Shown here one piece after another: positions 1 to 9,866 of a stretch of 64,000 nucleotides of DNA. Under the pieces are notes generated by a model. That model did not search any database. It saw nothing but the letters and a program-made list of their open reading frames with translations, and was not told where the DNA came from. This DNA is from Prinia subflava. Taxonomy: Eukaryota; Chordata; Aves; Passeriformes; Cisticolidae. Location: NCBI RefSeq assembly GCF_021018805.1, contig NC_086283.1, forward strand, positions 22,843,662 through 22,907,661. The letters are read 5' to 3'. Both the position numbers and the translations under genes were made by a program. Every line of letters begins with the position of its first letter. Within the stretch, counting starts at the first letter, position 1.

Positions 1-2639
1 GAGCTGGGGACAGCGGTGACTTGAGGAGGGAGCAGAGCTAAATCAGATGTCAAACACTGATTCCTCCACACAGGGGCTGACAGCTGGAGTCACTCTCACC
101 ATCTGTCTTCCCACTGCAGCCCCCAGAGAAGACACACTCTGTTAGCTGTTCCTCCAGCTAACAATGGAGACAGTGAGAGAACAAATGCACTCGTTTCCAG
201 GCCTATGGATTTTCCATTCAGGGATTTCAGGAACACGCTGCGTTGGGGAACGTGTTCTGTTCATCCCAGTAACAGGACACAGCTCCTGTGCTTTGCTGTT
301 ACAGGGACACTGATGAACCAGCTTCTCCCTATCCCCTGCCCAGGTCGCCCTTTGGGCATGTGTGTCTGGGCTCTCTGATCCTTGGAGGAAAAACTGTCTG
401 AAAGATCGTATTTATTGTTCCTCATGCTCTCGTCCTCACCCCAGGCAAGCTTGGAGACCAAAGGGGTTGGCCAGAATCTTGGGACACATGATAAAAGCAT
501 TTTGTCTCTAGATAGGACACATCTTGTCAGGAACGAGTCCAGAATTAATAAACCATCTACCGGCAGCCAAGCGCATTATGTTAACTCAGAAGTAATGAGG
601 TCGTAGTGAATCACCAGGAGTCTGGGACGCAGGGGGAGAAACCAGCTCGGAAAAACACTAGATTAGAACCAAACCTGGATGAAAATCCTGCTTCTTTCTT
701 CATGACTGAAACCAGTTAATAGTTAGTGTTCCTGTTGTTAGAGCTCCATCGCAAGCTCCCAGGAAAGCAGAAAGGAAAAACCACAGGTACCACAGGAACC
801 AACCCGGCCCAGTGGGATGCCGGAGCTGGCAAGGGGGTGGGGCCTTGGGCAGGTCTGGCCTCTGTCCACCCAGAAAAGGCCCCCTCAGGAATCCCAGAGC
901 CCTGGCCTGGCCCTGCAGGGACCTGTCCCCACCCTGCCCATGATGGGGGCTGTGGATGATGCTGCTGTGCCAGATGAACGAGAGGGAGGGCTGCAGGCTC
1001 TGCCAGCCCAACGCATCCCAGGGAGCAGGAGGAGGAGGCTGAGGGCACCTTCCTGCTCTCTCGAGTTGTCCTCCCCCACAGCAGCTGTTCCCAAAGGGTT
1101 CTTGCTCCTCAGTGGCAGTGCAAAACGTGGGCAGAGCATCCCTTTGCAGAGGTTTTCCAGCTTACAGGTGTCTGGGCTTTGGGAAAATGACTCCGTGGTG
1201 AGGTGACATCTGAATCAGAGATCTCACACGGAGAGGGAGCTGCAGTGGGACAAACCCTTCTCCCCAGCTTTGCACATTCTTTAATTACGATTTACAGGCT
1301 AATCCTGTGCTCCTCCCTGCGCCCTGACAGCCTCAGCACCCACCCATACTTGAATCACCTTTTTCCCTGCAGACTCTGCCTTAGACCACCCACGGGAGTG
1401 CCAAGGCCTCCTCCTACCCACTGCCCTCCATGTCTCAGGAGAGCCACATCCCTCTGAGCGTCACCCAAGGGTGTGGAAAGCAGCTGGGAGCAAACCTGAG
1501 CTCTGAACATTTCTGTGCGTGGGAGGCTGAGCTTCAAATCCCAACCACGGTCCAGCCAAAGCTGGTCTCTGCTCTGCTGTGTCTCTGCCACACTCTTCCC
1601 CAGTCCTTCTTCCCATGCTTGTGTTCTAGCAGGTTTTCCTCATCTTCCCCATCCAGCCACTCCAGATGTCTCTTCCTCAGCCACTGCAGAGGTGCAAGAA
1701 TGTCTCTTGCATAGGCACAGTCATGCCTCATTTTCCTCCCGTCCTCCTTGTGGGCCTCTGACCCACATTCCCACTCCCACCCCTAGTATTTAGCTGTGCC
1801 AACAGTCCACGAATTCCTGAGACACTGCCTGCAGCAGAAGCATTATTCCAGGGCTGGTGAAATCTCCCAGAGGCTGCTGGACAGAGGGTTCCTGCCCTCA
1901 CTCCTCACTCCTCACTCCTCTGCCTTTGTTCTGGAAATGCTCCTGGGCAATCCCAATACCGTGGAGGTTAATCCAGGTTCTTGTGCATGAAAACCAAGCC
2001 AGATGAAGGGACATATCAGCTCTTCAAGCTGCAAAGAGACAGCAAACGAAACAGAGGGTTCAGTCATGCCCCACTAAGAGCAGTGATATTTTATTCAGCA
2101 CTGATTTGCAGGTCTTTGCATTCACAACAACGTTGAAATGGCTCTGGTTTCCAACAATGGCAAAACCAGGCTTGGGCAGGACGGGAGGGAGCTCATCCTC
2201 TCCTGGCAGCTCGGCTCCCTCAGCATTTCACACTAGCGCAGGGAACAATTCTGCAAACTGTGAGCTGAACAGTGACACATCGCCCTCCTTTGTTTTCTCA
2301 TCAATCAGCTCAAATTTTCCCCTTCCCTCGTTCCTGGAAGGCTCTCTTTTGTAATTAACTTCCCAGGAACACAGGAGCCCCACCGTGCTGTGAGCTCCTC
2401 GGCAGCAGAGGTGGCTGAGCAGAACAATCCATGGGAAGCTGCTTCGGGAACATCTGGCCTGAGCCTGGTGCTCCCCTCGCCCCGAGGTCTCCCTGGGTGT
2501 GTGGACACGGATGGGCTGTCCGGAGAGGGCAGGGCCTGCGCACACCCTGACCCCCGGGGGCTCATCCCGCGTCAGCCCTGGCGGCTCCCCCATCCCAGGG
2601 ATTTTGTTCAATCCAGGTGCACTTTTTATTGGATTTTGT

Positions 2640-2840
2640 TAAATTAAACATGTGATCCCATATTATCTGACCCAGCTCTGAAGTCTCCTAGGCCCAGGCA
2701 AACTCTGCTGCCTCAGCTTTTCATTTTCATGTTTATTTACTGCCTTTCAGATCGCCTGGGCTGCACGGTGCAGCCTCTGATGAATAAATAACCGGTGCCC
2801 TTCCAGGCCAGATTGATTAGATGGATTTAATTAACGAGCC
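2640..2840. promoter_or_regulatory. Candidate conserved non-coding element with homeodomain motifs
   Basis: An AT-rich island in GC-rich DNA containing GATTGATTAG (2811-2820) and the palindrome TTAATTAA (2827-2834), plus AATAAATAA near 2783. No coding frame crosses it. Conservation cannot be tested from one sequence. Confidence 0.35.
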
Positions 2841-3280
2841 CAGCTCCCCTTGAGGACTATCCCAACTAAAATATTGGAACCAGCCAGTGTATTACAGAGC
2901 CAGGACCTATTGATTTACGGGAATATGAACAAGGGATCATTTAGTGACTTCATCGATGCCATAACAAGAGGTTGCAAGGGGTTGGGTCACAGCTGGTTCA
3001 TCACAGGGAGATTGTTCCCTCCCACTGCTCAGCCAAGCAGTGCCTGCAAACATGCATCCATCCTCCCCAGCCCAGCCTGACCTATGTGGCCGGGGGAGTA
3101 GGGACTCCTCGACTCGACCTCAGTGGGATTGAGCACACACGGGCGCTGGAAACCACAGGGGAAAGGCAAAATCCTCAGGAGAGCACAGTGCGGGTTTATC
3201 CACACCGACGGCAAACCTTTGTCGGGAAGGGGAAGCGGGGCAGAAACACAGAACTCACTCTGGGCTGGGGTGGAGGCAGT

Positions 3281-3329
3281 TGTGCTGTGCTGTGCTGTGC
3301 TGTGCTGTGCTGTGCTGTGCTGTGCTGTG
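3281..3329. repeat. (TGTGC)n pentanucleotide microsatellite
   Basis: Nearly ten perfect uninterrupted copies of TGTGC. Confidence 0.95.
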
Positions 3330-3499
3330 GGGAGCTGCCAGGACCAGCCTGAGCCCCCGAGTGCCCAGGACCATGTCTCTAAAGGGAACAGACGTGTGAC
3401 AGGGCGCTCAGCCCAGCCGTCCCCTCCCCAACTCCATAGCAGACGGCACCTCCCGCACAGACCTCACCCCGCCCGCCCCGCAGCAACCCGGAGAAGGTG

Positions 3500-3560
3500 C
3501 CACATGGGTTTATTAATTAGTCCATTAAATTGTTGCAGAAGTAATTGTGACCCACGTTTT
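3500..3560. promoter_or_regulatory. Candidate regulatory island with TAATTAG motif
   Basis: Contains TTAATTAG (3513-3520), ATTAAAT and GTAATTGTG within 50 bases, all homeodomain-type cores, flanked by GC-rich sequence. Confidence 0.35.
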
Positions 3561-3764
3561 CCCCCTGCCCGCCAGCCGTGTCACGGGCAGGAGCCGTGAA
3601 GCGGGATCAGGAGCGTGCGGATAATGAGCTGCCATGGGGAGCATCCAGTGCCGTGCCACCTGCCCTGTCCCTGTCCCTGTGCCACCTGCCCTGTCCCTGT
3701 CCCCGTGCCGCCTGCCTTGTCCCCCCGCCGCCTGGCACGGGCGGCTGCCAGGCTCGTCACGGTG

Positions 3765-3950
3765 ACAATCGTCAGGTTTTAATTAGTCTCCAACACGATT
3801 CCTGTCACAAACACTCTGCTGGGGGTTGTTTGTTTTAATTTGATCAGGGACAGGCACAGAGAGGGGGAAGAAGGAAGGTAATTAAATTTGACTAAAAATC
3901 TTGGAATGCCATTAAAGCGGATGTCCTCATTTGCATAATCCGCTCCCCGC
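3765..3950. promoter_or_regulatory. Candidate enhancer: clustered homeodomain sites and a perfect octamer
   Basis: Within 180 bp lie TTTTAATTAG (3777-3786), TAATTAAA (3879 on), CCATTAAAG and a perfect octamer ATTTGCAT (3929-3936), the POU-factor site, with GTTTGTTTT between them. Density and clustering suggest a regulatory element; the target is unknown, with EFNB1 or STARD8 as nearest candidates. Confidence 0.4.
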
Positions 3951-4199
3951 GGCGCCCTAAACTGCCACCAGTTCACTGTGACTCTCCCGAGGTGTTCCAC
4001 AGCGGCCTGGTGTGGATGACCGAGTCCCAGCCAAGAGGCAGGGGGACGCGGGGGTGCCATGTCCTGCTGGGGGCACAGTGACAAGGCAGATGGAGCCAGC
4101 TGTGCCTCCAGATCCCAGCCTCCGGGAGCTGTGGGTTCAGGCCCCTGTGCAAGGCTAGCCAAGCAGGAGGTGGTGTAAGGTCAGAGCGGGTGTCTCTCC

Positions 4200-6310
4200 C
4201 CATTTTGTAGCCTTAAACAGTAACTCTTGCCCTTTAGTACTCTCTTTCCCTACTTGTGTTTCCCTGTATAACATGGAGAAAATGGTGTTCCCTGGTTGGC
4301 TGTCCATAGAGCAATTACCTGTAATTATTTCTGCCCATTGGCAAGTTGTTACTAATGATATTTGCTAAAGGTTTGGTTATTACTGCAAAGGCTGCTTCTG
4401 CATCTGGAGTTTGGGTTGGGATGCTGGGGAAGTTTCTGAGAAAAGCAGGTTTTCCAGGGAGGGGTTGTGCTTTATGGAGATATCTCAGTTGGAACCAGAG
4501 ATCGTGGAGCTGTTGGGGTGGGCTTTATTTGATGGGGGGTGTAAGATTGATAAAACAACAGATGTGATAATTTCACACTGGGTGACAAACAAAGGTTTTA
4601 TGAGAGACAGTAAAAATCCTGGACAGTTTTTGAAGAAACATGAAATGCCACCAGCTCCTGGCTGGGCTGCAGAAGCAGCAGCCCCTTTGGGAGAGCATCC
4701 ACAGTGGAACTGTCTTTTTTCTAGAGGCACTGAGGGAACAGTGAGAGCAGGGCAGGGCCGGGGCAGCAGGAGCTGCTCGCCTGCCAGCTGTCCCACAGCA
4801 CACACAACTTCAGCAGGTGATGTGATGTGATCCTGCCCTAGAAATCCTCTCATAGCCCCAGCAGAAACAGGATGTCATAAGAATGAATTGCACTTAGGAG
4901 CAGGATCATATCTGCTGTGGCCATGGATGTGCCCTTGGAGTGCCTCAATGCTGCCCCAGCTCCGGCTGCAGCAGCCACGTGCACTGAGGATGGACCAGCT
5001 GGGGGAGGATGGGATCCCCTCCTGACCTCTGCAACCACAGTGAGGGATCTGCAGGGCATCATCATTCCAGTCAAAAACCATGGGACTGACACAGTGACTC
5101 ACCAAAAGGACAGCTGGAGCATCATCTGAGCACCTCACCCAAATACCTTTCCATCCTGTTTTGTAGCTCTGCCACTGAACTATCTCTGCTTCTAAGAAAG
5201 ATTTATTTCCTGCTTCTTTCAGCACAGGGGTCCTCCCCTTGCCACGAGGACAGTCTGACTTCACTTACCTACAGGATCTGGTCAGGTTTGTACAATCTGT
5301 TTCCAGCATGACTTTGCCTGTGTTCTTTTTCTGACTTTCAAAGTCCCAGTTAAAGCAGTGTTATCTTCCACTTGCCCACTTCCATCTCTTTTCTGCCTGA
5401 AGGATCTTCTCCTACATCTGAGGACAGAAAAGGAATGCAGAGCTCAATGAGGTGCCTCAGGCTGGAAGCTGCAGATGGATAATCTGTGCTCTGAAGTGGG
5501 CTGATCCCTCAGGATTCCTGCTAGGACCACTCACCATTCCACAGAACACATGGCAGGCCCTTCTCCAAGATGGGTGTGTGAACCCAGGAGGAGCCGTGTC
5601 TGTCAAGGTACCTATGCAGTGCTGGCAGGGTCGGGTGAAGTGTGAACTGCATGGGTTCACAGCCCCTTCTTTTGTGTAAAAATGAGTGGTTTTGTCCCAA
5701 ATCTCTGTCAGTGGAGTCAGGCAGTGAGGATGCCTGAATTCCCATCTTGTCCATGACCAGACAACGTCTGTTCTGCAGGGATGATGAAATTGGAGTGCCT
5801 GCTTGTGTGACTGCCAGGCCAGGCAGGTGGCATGGTCTTCATCCAGAGAGAGGGAAAAAGCTCCAGGGAAGGCAGGCCTGAGTGAGAACTGGGGGGTGAT
5901 CCCAGTGGCAAACAAATCAAAAGGAAAACCTGGCTTGCTCAAACACAATGTTATCCCAGCAGGAAGGGGCCTACTCAGCCTTGCTGGAGCGGGAGCTTCC
6001 TGGGACATGACTGCAGAGCTCTGCCACGGAGGTCACACCTTTGAAATCCCAGGATATAAATCTGTGCCGTGAGGTTGCACAAGCCTTCCCTGAGCCCCTC
6101 GGGGTCTGTATTGTAACATTTTCTGGGCTGCACAGCCCAGAGGCTGAACTCGTGTAGGGAGGTGTCCAACAGCCATACATCATCCCAGGCTTGGGAGGAG
6201 ATGCAATCCCAGGAGCTGGACATGGACTGCTGCCAAAGGGTGGGAAATTCTTGGACCACAAACAAAGCCCATGTTGAGAAATACAACCAGAGTGTAAAGA
6301 TGCTGTGACA
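4200..6310 (+). mobile_element. Probable degraded internal region of an endogenous retrovirus
   Basis: This segment precedes an LTR-like sequence in the orientation expected for an ERV 3' half. The stretch at about 6100-6310 resembles sequence I associate with passerine ERV interiors just before the LTR. The remainder has only short, broken open frames (for example 4411-4830 and 5452-5679, plus strand), none recognisable as gag, pol or env. The outer limit at 4200 is a guess based on base composition. No intact retroviral gene is present. Confidence 0.35.
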
Positions 6311-6314
6311 GCAG

Positions 6315-6530
6315 GGGCTGGGTGATTGTATTGGGCATCACTTGTTTCTCCTGGGTTTTATTTCTCTCTCTTCGTTAGCATTGTAATAATTTTTGTAATA
6401 ATTGCCAAGTTGTTCTTATCTCAACCCACAAAGTTGCCCTTTTCTTTCCCTTTCTCATCCCCACATGGGGAGTGGTGGGGGTGAGTGACTGTGGTGCTGA
6501 GCTACTGCCTGGGGTTAAAAACCCTTTCTG
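6315..6530 (+). mobile_element. Degenerate LTR fragment of an avian endogenous retrovirus
   Basis: Contains the series TTGTTCTTATCTCAACCCAC, AAGTTGCCCTTTTCTTTCCC, CTCATCCCCACATGGGGAG and CTGGGGTTAAA in order. This is typical of the 3' half of songbird ERV LTRs, preceded by the usual AT-rich ATTGTAATAATTTTTG stretch. It is diverged, and no matching second LTR was seen within the window. Confidence 0.65.
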
Positions 6531-8261
6531 AGTGCAGGAAGAGAAACCAGTTCACTCCTATTCCCCGAGAAAGTTACTCCAGCCCACTGGAAGCCCCCCA
6601 GCATGAAGACGCTGCTTAAATCCCCTGGGACAAGAGGGTCTCTCCTGGCTGGGGCTGATTTGGGGCAAGGGGAACATTCTGCCCATGAAAACAGAGAAGT
6701 TGCAGGGTTCTGGGGGCCCCATCCTGGCACAGGTGTGTCACAGAGGGAGGTGTATTGATGAAGGTGCACACTGGATAGGTGGGGTGGGGGGAAGGTAGAC
6801 TCCACCAGCCAGGTGCTACCTGTGCACTGACAGCTGTGGTTTGAACAACGCCTCTAAAGGTCCTTCTGCCAGGGCTGAGGTCCCAGCAGGGATCCCAGGG
6901 ATGGGCAAATGGTCAGGCTGGATAAGCATCACTCCTGTGCTGGGGATGGCCCACACAGCCAGCTGGGATGGCTGCAGCTTCTCTTTGGAAGGAGAGAATT
7001 ATCATAAATTCTCCCCAGATGCACGTTTTCAAGTACCTGTAATGAAAGACAACTGTGCATGTTCCTCCCTGTAATTGGGCTGTTTGCACTCTAAATACAG
7101 TACAGCTTCTACCTGACTGGCTAATAAGGAATGATTTTCTCTCCTTTTATCTCTAATTAAGCCAAACTGAGCCTGGCATTGCTGCTCTGCAATAATTTCC
7201 CAGTACAGGGGTTTGCTAAGTTGTAGGGATTGGCTTTTCTAAGGTTTTAAAAGATTAATCTGTAACAATGTGCAGGGGAAAAACACAAATCTCTGTTAAT
7301 GAAACTTGGAGGATTTCAGTAAGAAATTGATTTTAAACGTTACTGTCTGCAAAGCAGGGGTTGGAGGAAAACACTCTTGGACTGATCAGCCAACGGTGCT
7401 GAGCAGAGGTAGATTTGGGAGCGTGACTGGGGCAACTCCAAAAGCCCCAGGATGGCTCCAGTCAGCTTTGCAGAGGCTTTGGGGTGTTATTTAATGTCTG
7501 CACATCGTGCAGAGATGTGGGAAACCTCTTCATTCAATCCGGTGGGGACTTGGGACCTGCGGATTGGGACGATATAAGGCAGGACAGGGTTCCCTGTGAG
7601 AGTGGGGGTCCCTGAGAGCTCACACCCCTCCATCAGTGGGATGCCTGGATGGATCTGCAGAGTGCTGCCATTACGCTGGGGCCCTGGAAGATGGGAGATG
7701 CCAGCTTGGCCTCCATCCCAGGGTGGGGAGGGTACCCTCTCCATCCCAGTGCTGGAGCCCTGGGCATGGGTGGATTTGGGATGAGCCACGGCTGCCCCAA
7801 AGTCTCTGCCGATTGGTGCTAAAAGCCAGAGCAGCCTTGATGCTGCCAATCCCACATTTTAGCCAAGCTCAGAGAGGGATTTCTTCCTCTCCAGGCTTTA
7901 CTCTTGCAGCCTTCATCACCATCATCTTCATCTACTCCAGCATGTTCCACACCATTCCCATCACTACTTCCAAAACAGCGACGAGAGGTGTTTGCTCCAG
8001 GGAATTCAAGAGCACAATGTGGTTCTTCATCGGCATCACTGATGCTGGATGCTCCTCTTCCTCCTCCTCAAGGTGCTCTCCCTGCTGCAGGTGGCAATGC
8101 CAGGAGAACCCCAAACCCTGGAAAGGCCCTGGAGCACAGCTGGATGTGGAAAATGCTGGATTTGAGTCTCTTCACCCACGCAGGGACTGCCCCAAGGCCA
8201 TACATTGCTCAGCATTGCTCTGGTGCTGGAGAATCCCTGACCACAAGTTTCCTCATCAGCC
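6531..8261. other. Intergenic region between ERV remnant and STARD8 3' end
   Basis: No exon, RNA gene or clear repeat was recognised. An AT-rich patch at 7080-7300 with CTCTAATTAAGCC and CAATAATTT could be regulatory; otherwise nothing specific. Confidence 0.5.
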
Positions 8262-8279
8262 AGCAGATTTTGTTAGTAC

Positions 8280-8285
8280 TTTATT
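8280..8285 (-). terminator. STARD8: AATAAA polyadenylation signal of STARD8
   Basis: Canonical AATAAA on the minus strand, the first downstream of the STARD8 stop that I found. It is followed after about 30 nt by the GU-rich stretch AACTTGTGGTC. Confidence 0.65.
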
Positions 8286-8526
8286 AATTGCACAGATGGG
8301 AAGAGCAGCCCCAATCCAAGTCAAACAACTGCTGCAGTTTCATATGATACAAAACAAAACTCCCTTAAATACAAAATAGCCAGCTCTAAGTGAGCATCAC
8401 CTGGTGCTGACCTCTGCCACCAGAGTTATATATTAATATTCCACCTGTACAAGTATTTATAGATAGAAAAAAAGAAATACTTTAAAAAAATATCAAGAGA
8501 AAATTCAATCCCCAACATGTTAGTTA

Positions 8527-8569
8527 TATTTTTATATATATGTATATAGAATACATATATATAAAAATA
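8527..8569. repeat. Perfect 19-bp AU-rich inverted repeat (hairpin) in STARD8 3'UTR
   Basis: The left arm 8527-8545 and right arm 8551-8569 are exact reverse complements over 19 bases, separated by 5 bases (ATAGA). Each arm has only one G or C. In the transcript this would form a long uninterrupted AU stem. Confidence 0.85.
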
Positions 8570-9748
8570 CAGACTAGAGGCTCATTTGTGCTTTTCTTTT
8601 TACCAAAAGACAGACAGTTATGGCCAAATTGACACCGGAGGTCCCCAGCTCATGGGTCGTGTTGCCTTCCAGTTGGAACGATGTCTCGGAATTTGGGTCC
8701 CTGCCTCAGTGGAGAAACCAGGTCATCTCCTGGGTGCTGACAGCTCCAGTGGACAGTTCCTTCATGCAGGGAAGGAAGGGGTGGAAAGGGGAGCAATGTG
8801 TCTGCAGGGAGTAGGTGGGCATGGGCCATGTGTAGCTGCCCAAAGAGAGGTGAATCCCAAACAACTGCCCCTCCTGCCATCCCTCCTCCCTCTCCAGGTA
8901 CAGCCCTCAACACGAAGGGCAGCACAAAGGGGGAGCTGATCTGGGGAGTCTCTCTCCACCTCTTTCCAGGACTTGCCCCTTCCCACTCAGGTGCAGCTGC
9001 ACCGGGGCTTCAGCAATGTCCTGCCCCATGCAAATAATGGGTCAGCTGTTTGAGGGATGGCCTTGGCTTGGAACCTGGTCCATCCACCCCTCCTCTCAGT
9101 GACACCCAGTGCAGAGAGCGGGTTTTTAGCCAAGGAAGAGCAAGGCACAAGAGTACAGGGCTGCTTCTTCCATGAATTCAGCATCAATGCTGCAACAGGT
9201 TCCATCTGCCCCTTGACAGGGGCTGGCACTCGAGCTCTACCTATGTATCTATAGGCAGCTCCCTCCTCCCAGAACAGCAGCCTCTTCCACTACCACACAG
9301 TGACTCCCTGCCTGTCCCCACGGGATGACACCACACACACCATCTACCCCCTCACTGCCCACCCTCCACTTCCCGACCCTGCGCTGCGACCTGCGGACAC
9401 GGCCCCATTTTCCCCATTCACTCCTCCCGCCTCACTCCGTGCTCATTCACCCCTGCTGTTGTTCCTGGCTTGTGCGGGGGACCCCGCCCCAGCTCCTGCG
9501 ACAGGCTGCATTCAGGGGTCACCCCATGGCCACTCTTTCCCTCTGCTCGCCCTCTGTGGCCACCCTGCCCCACAGCACTCGGGCCGTGGGACGAGACTGC
9601 CCAGCCCGGGGTGAAAGGATGTTTATAAATATGTGCCTCTGCCTCCCCCTCCATGGGAACTGTGCCACACCGTGCTTCCTGCTGAGAGCCCCAGTCTGGA
9701 TCCACTGGCAAGTCCAACTCTGAAAGGAAAGAGCATCTTCCTGGTGCC

Positions 9749-9866
9749 TCAGATCTTTGTCTCGGGGCCATTGGGACTCAGGGCTGGGAAAGAGTCTCGG
9801 ATCCTCGCCAGCTCCATGGCACACAGGTGGCCAAAAACCCTGTTATACCATTCGGGAGACCGGCCC
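9749..9866 (-). CDS. STARD8: STARD8 exon 15, terminal coding part with stop
   Basis: Encodes GRSPEWYNRVFGHLCAMELA through GPETKI and the stop codon, residues 1042-1080, the C-terminal START helix. Human STARD8 ends in GPETKL. Acceptor CTCCTCCAG. Confidence 0.97.

Larger units (their letters stand above)
1..4200. other. Intergenic region downstream of STARD8 (left part)
   Basis: No exon was recognised on either strand. Short open frames are chance products of GC-rich DNA. Content of note is listed separately: AT-rich candidate regulatory islands at 2640-2840, 3500-3560 and 3765-3950, and a pentanucleotide repeat at 3281-3329. A short CACTCCT-type tandem run lies near 1905-1925 and imperfect CTGTCCCTGT repeats at 3660-3720. 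By synteny the next gene to the left should be EFNB1; that is inference. Confidence 0.6.
8262..9748 (-). other. STARD8: STARD8 3'UTR (end approximate)
   Basis: About 1.5 kb downstream of the stop contains no further exon and ends at the first good poly(A) signal. The distal 300 bp (8280-8590) are strikingly AT-rich against the GC-rich surroundings, and include the hairpin at 8527-8569. The cleavage position is inferred as 10-25 nt past the signal, before a GU-rich stretch. Confidence 0.7.

Noticed and set aside
4411..4830. Possible intact retroviral gag-like gene
   Set aside because: The open frame is short and I cannot match it to any gag domain; it is treated only as part of a possible degraded ERV interior.
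7636..8379. 247-codon plus-strand open frame overlapping the STARD8 3' end
   Set aside because: Antisense to the UTR end and its poly(A) signal; the translation lacks any domain.
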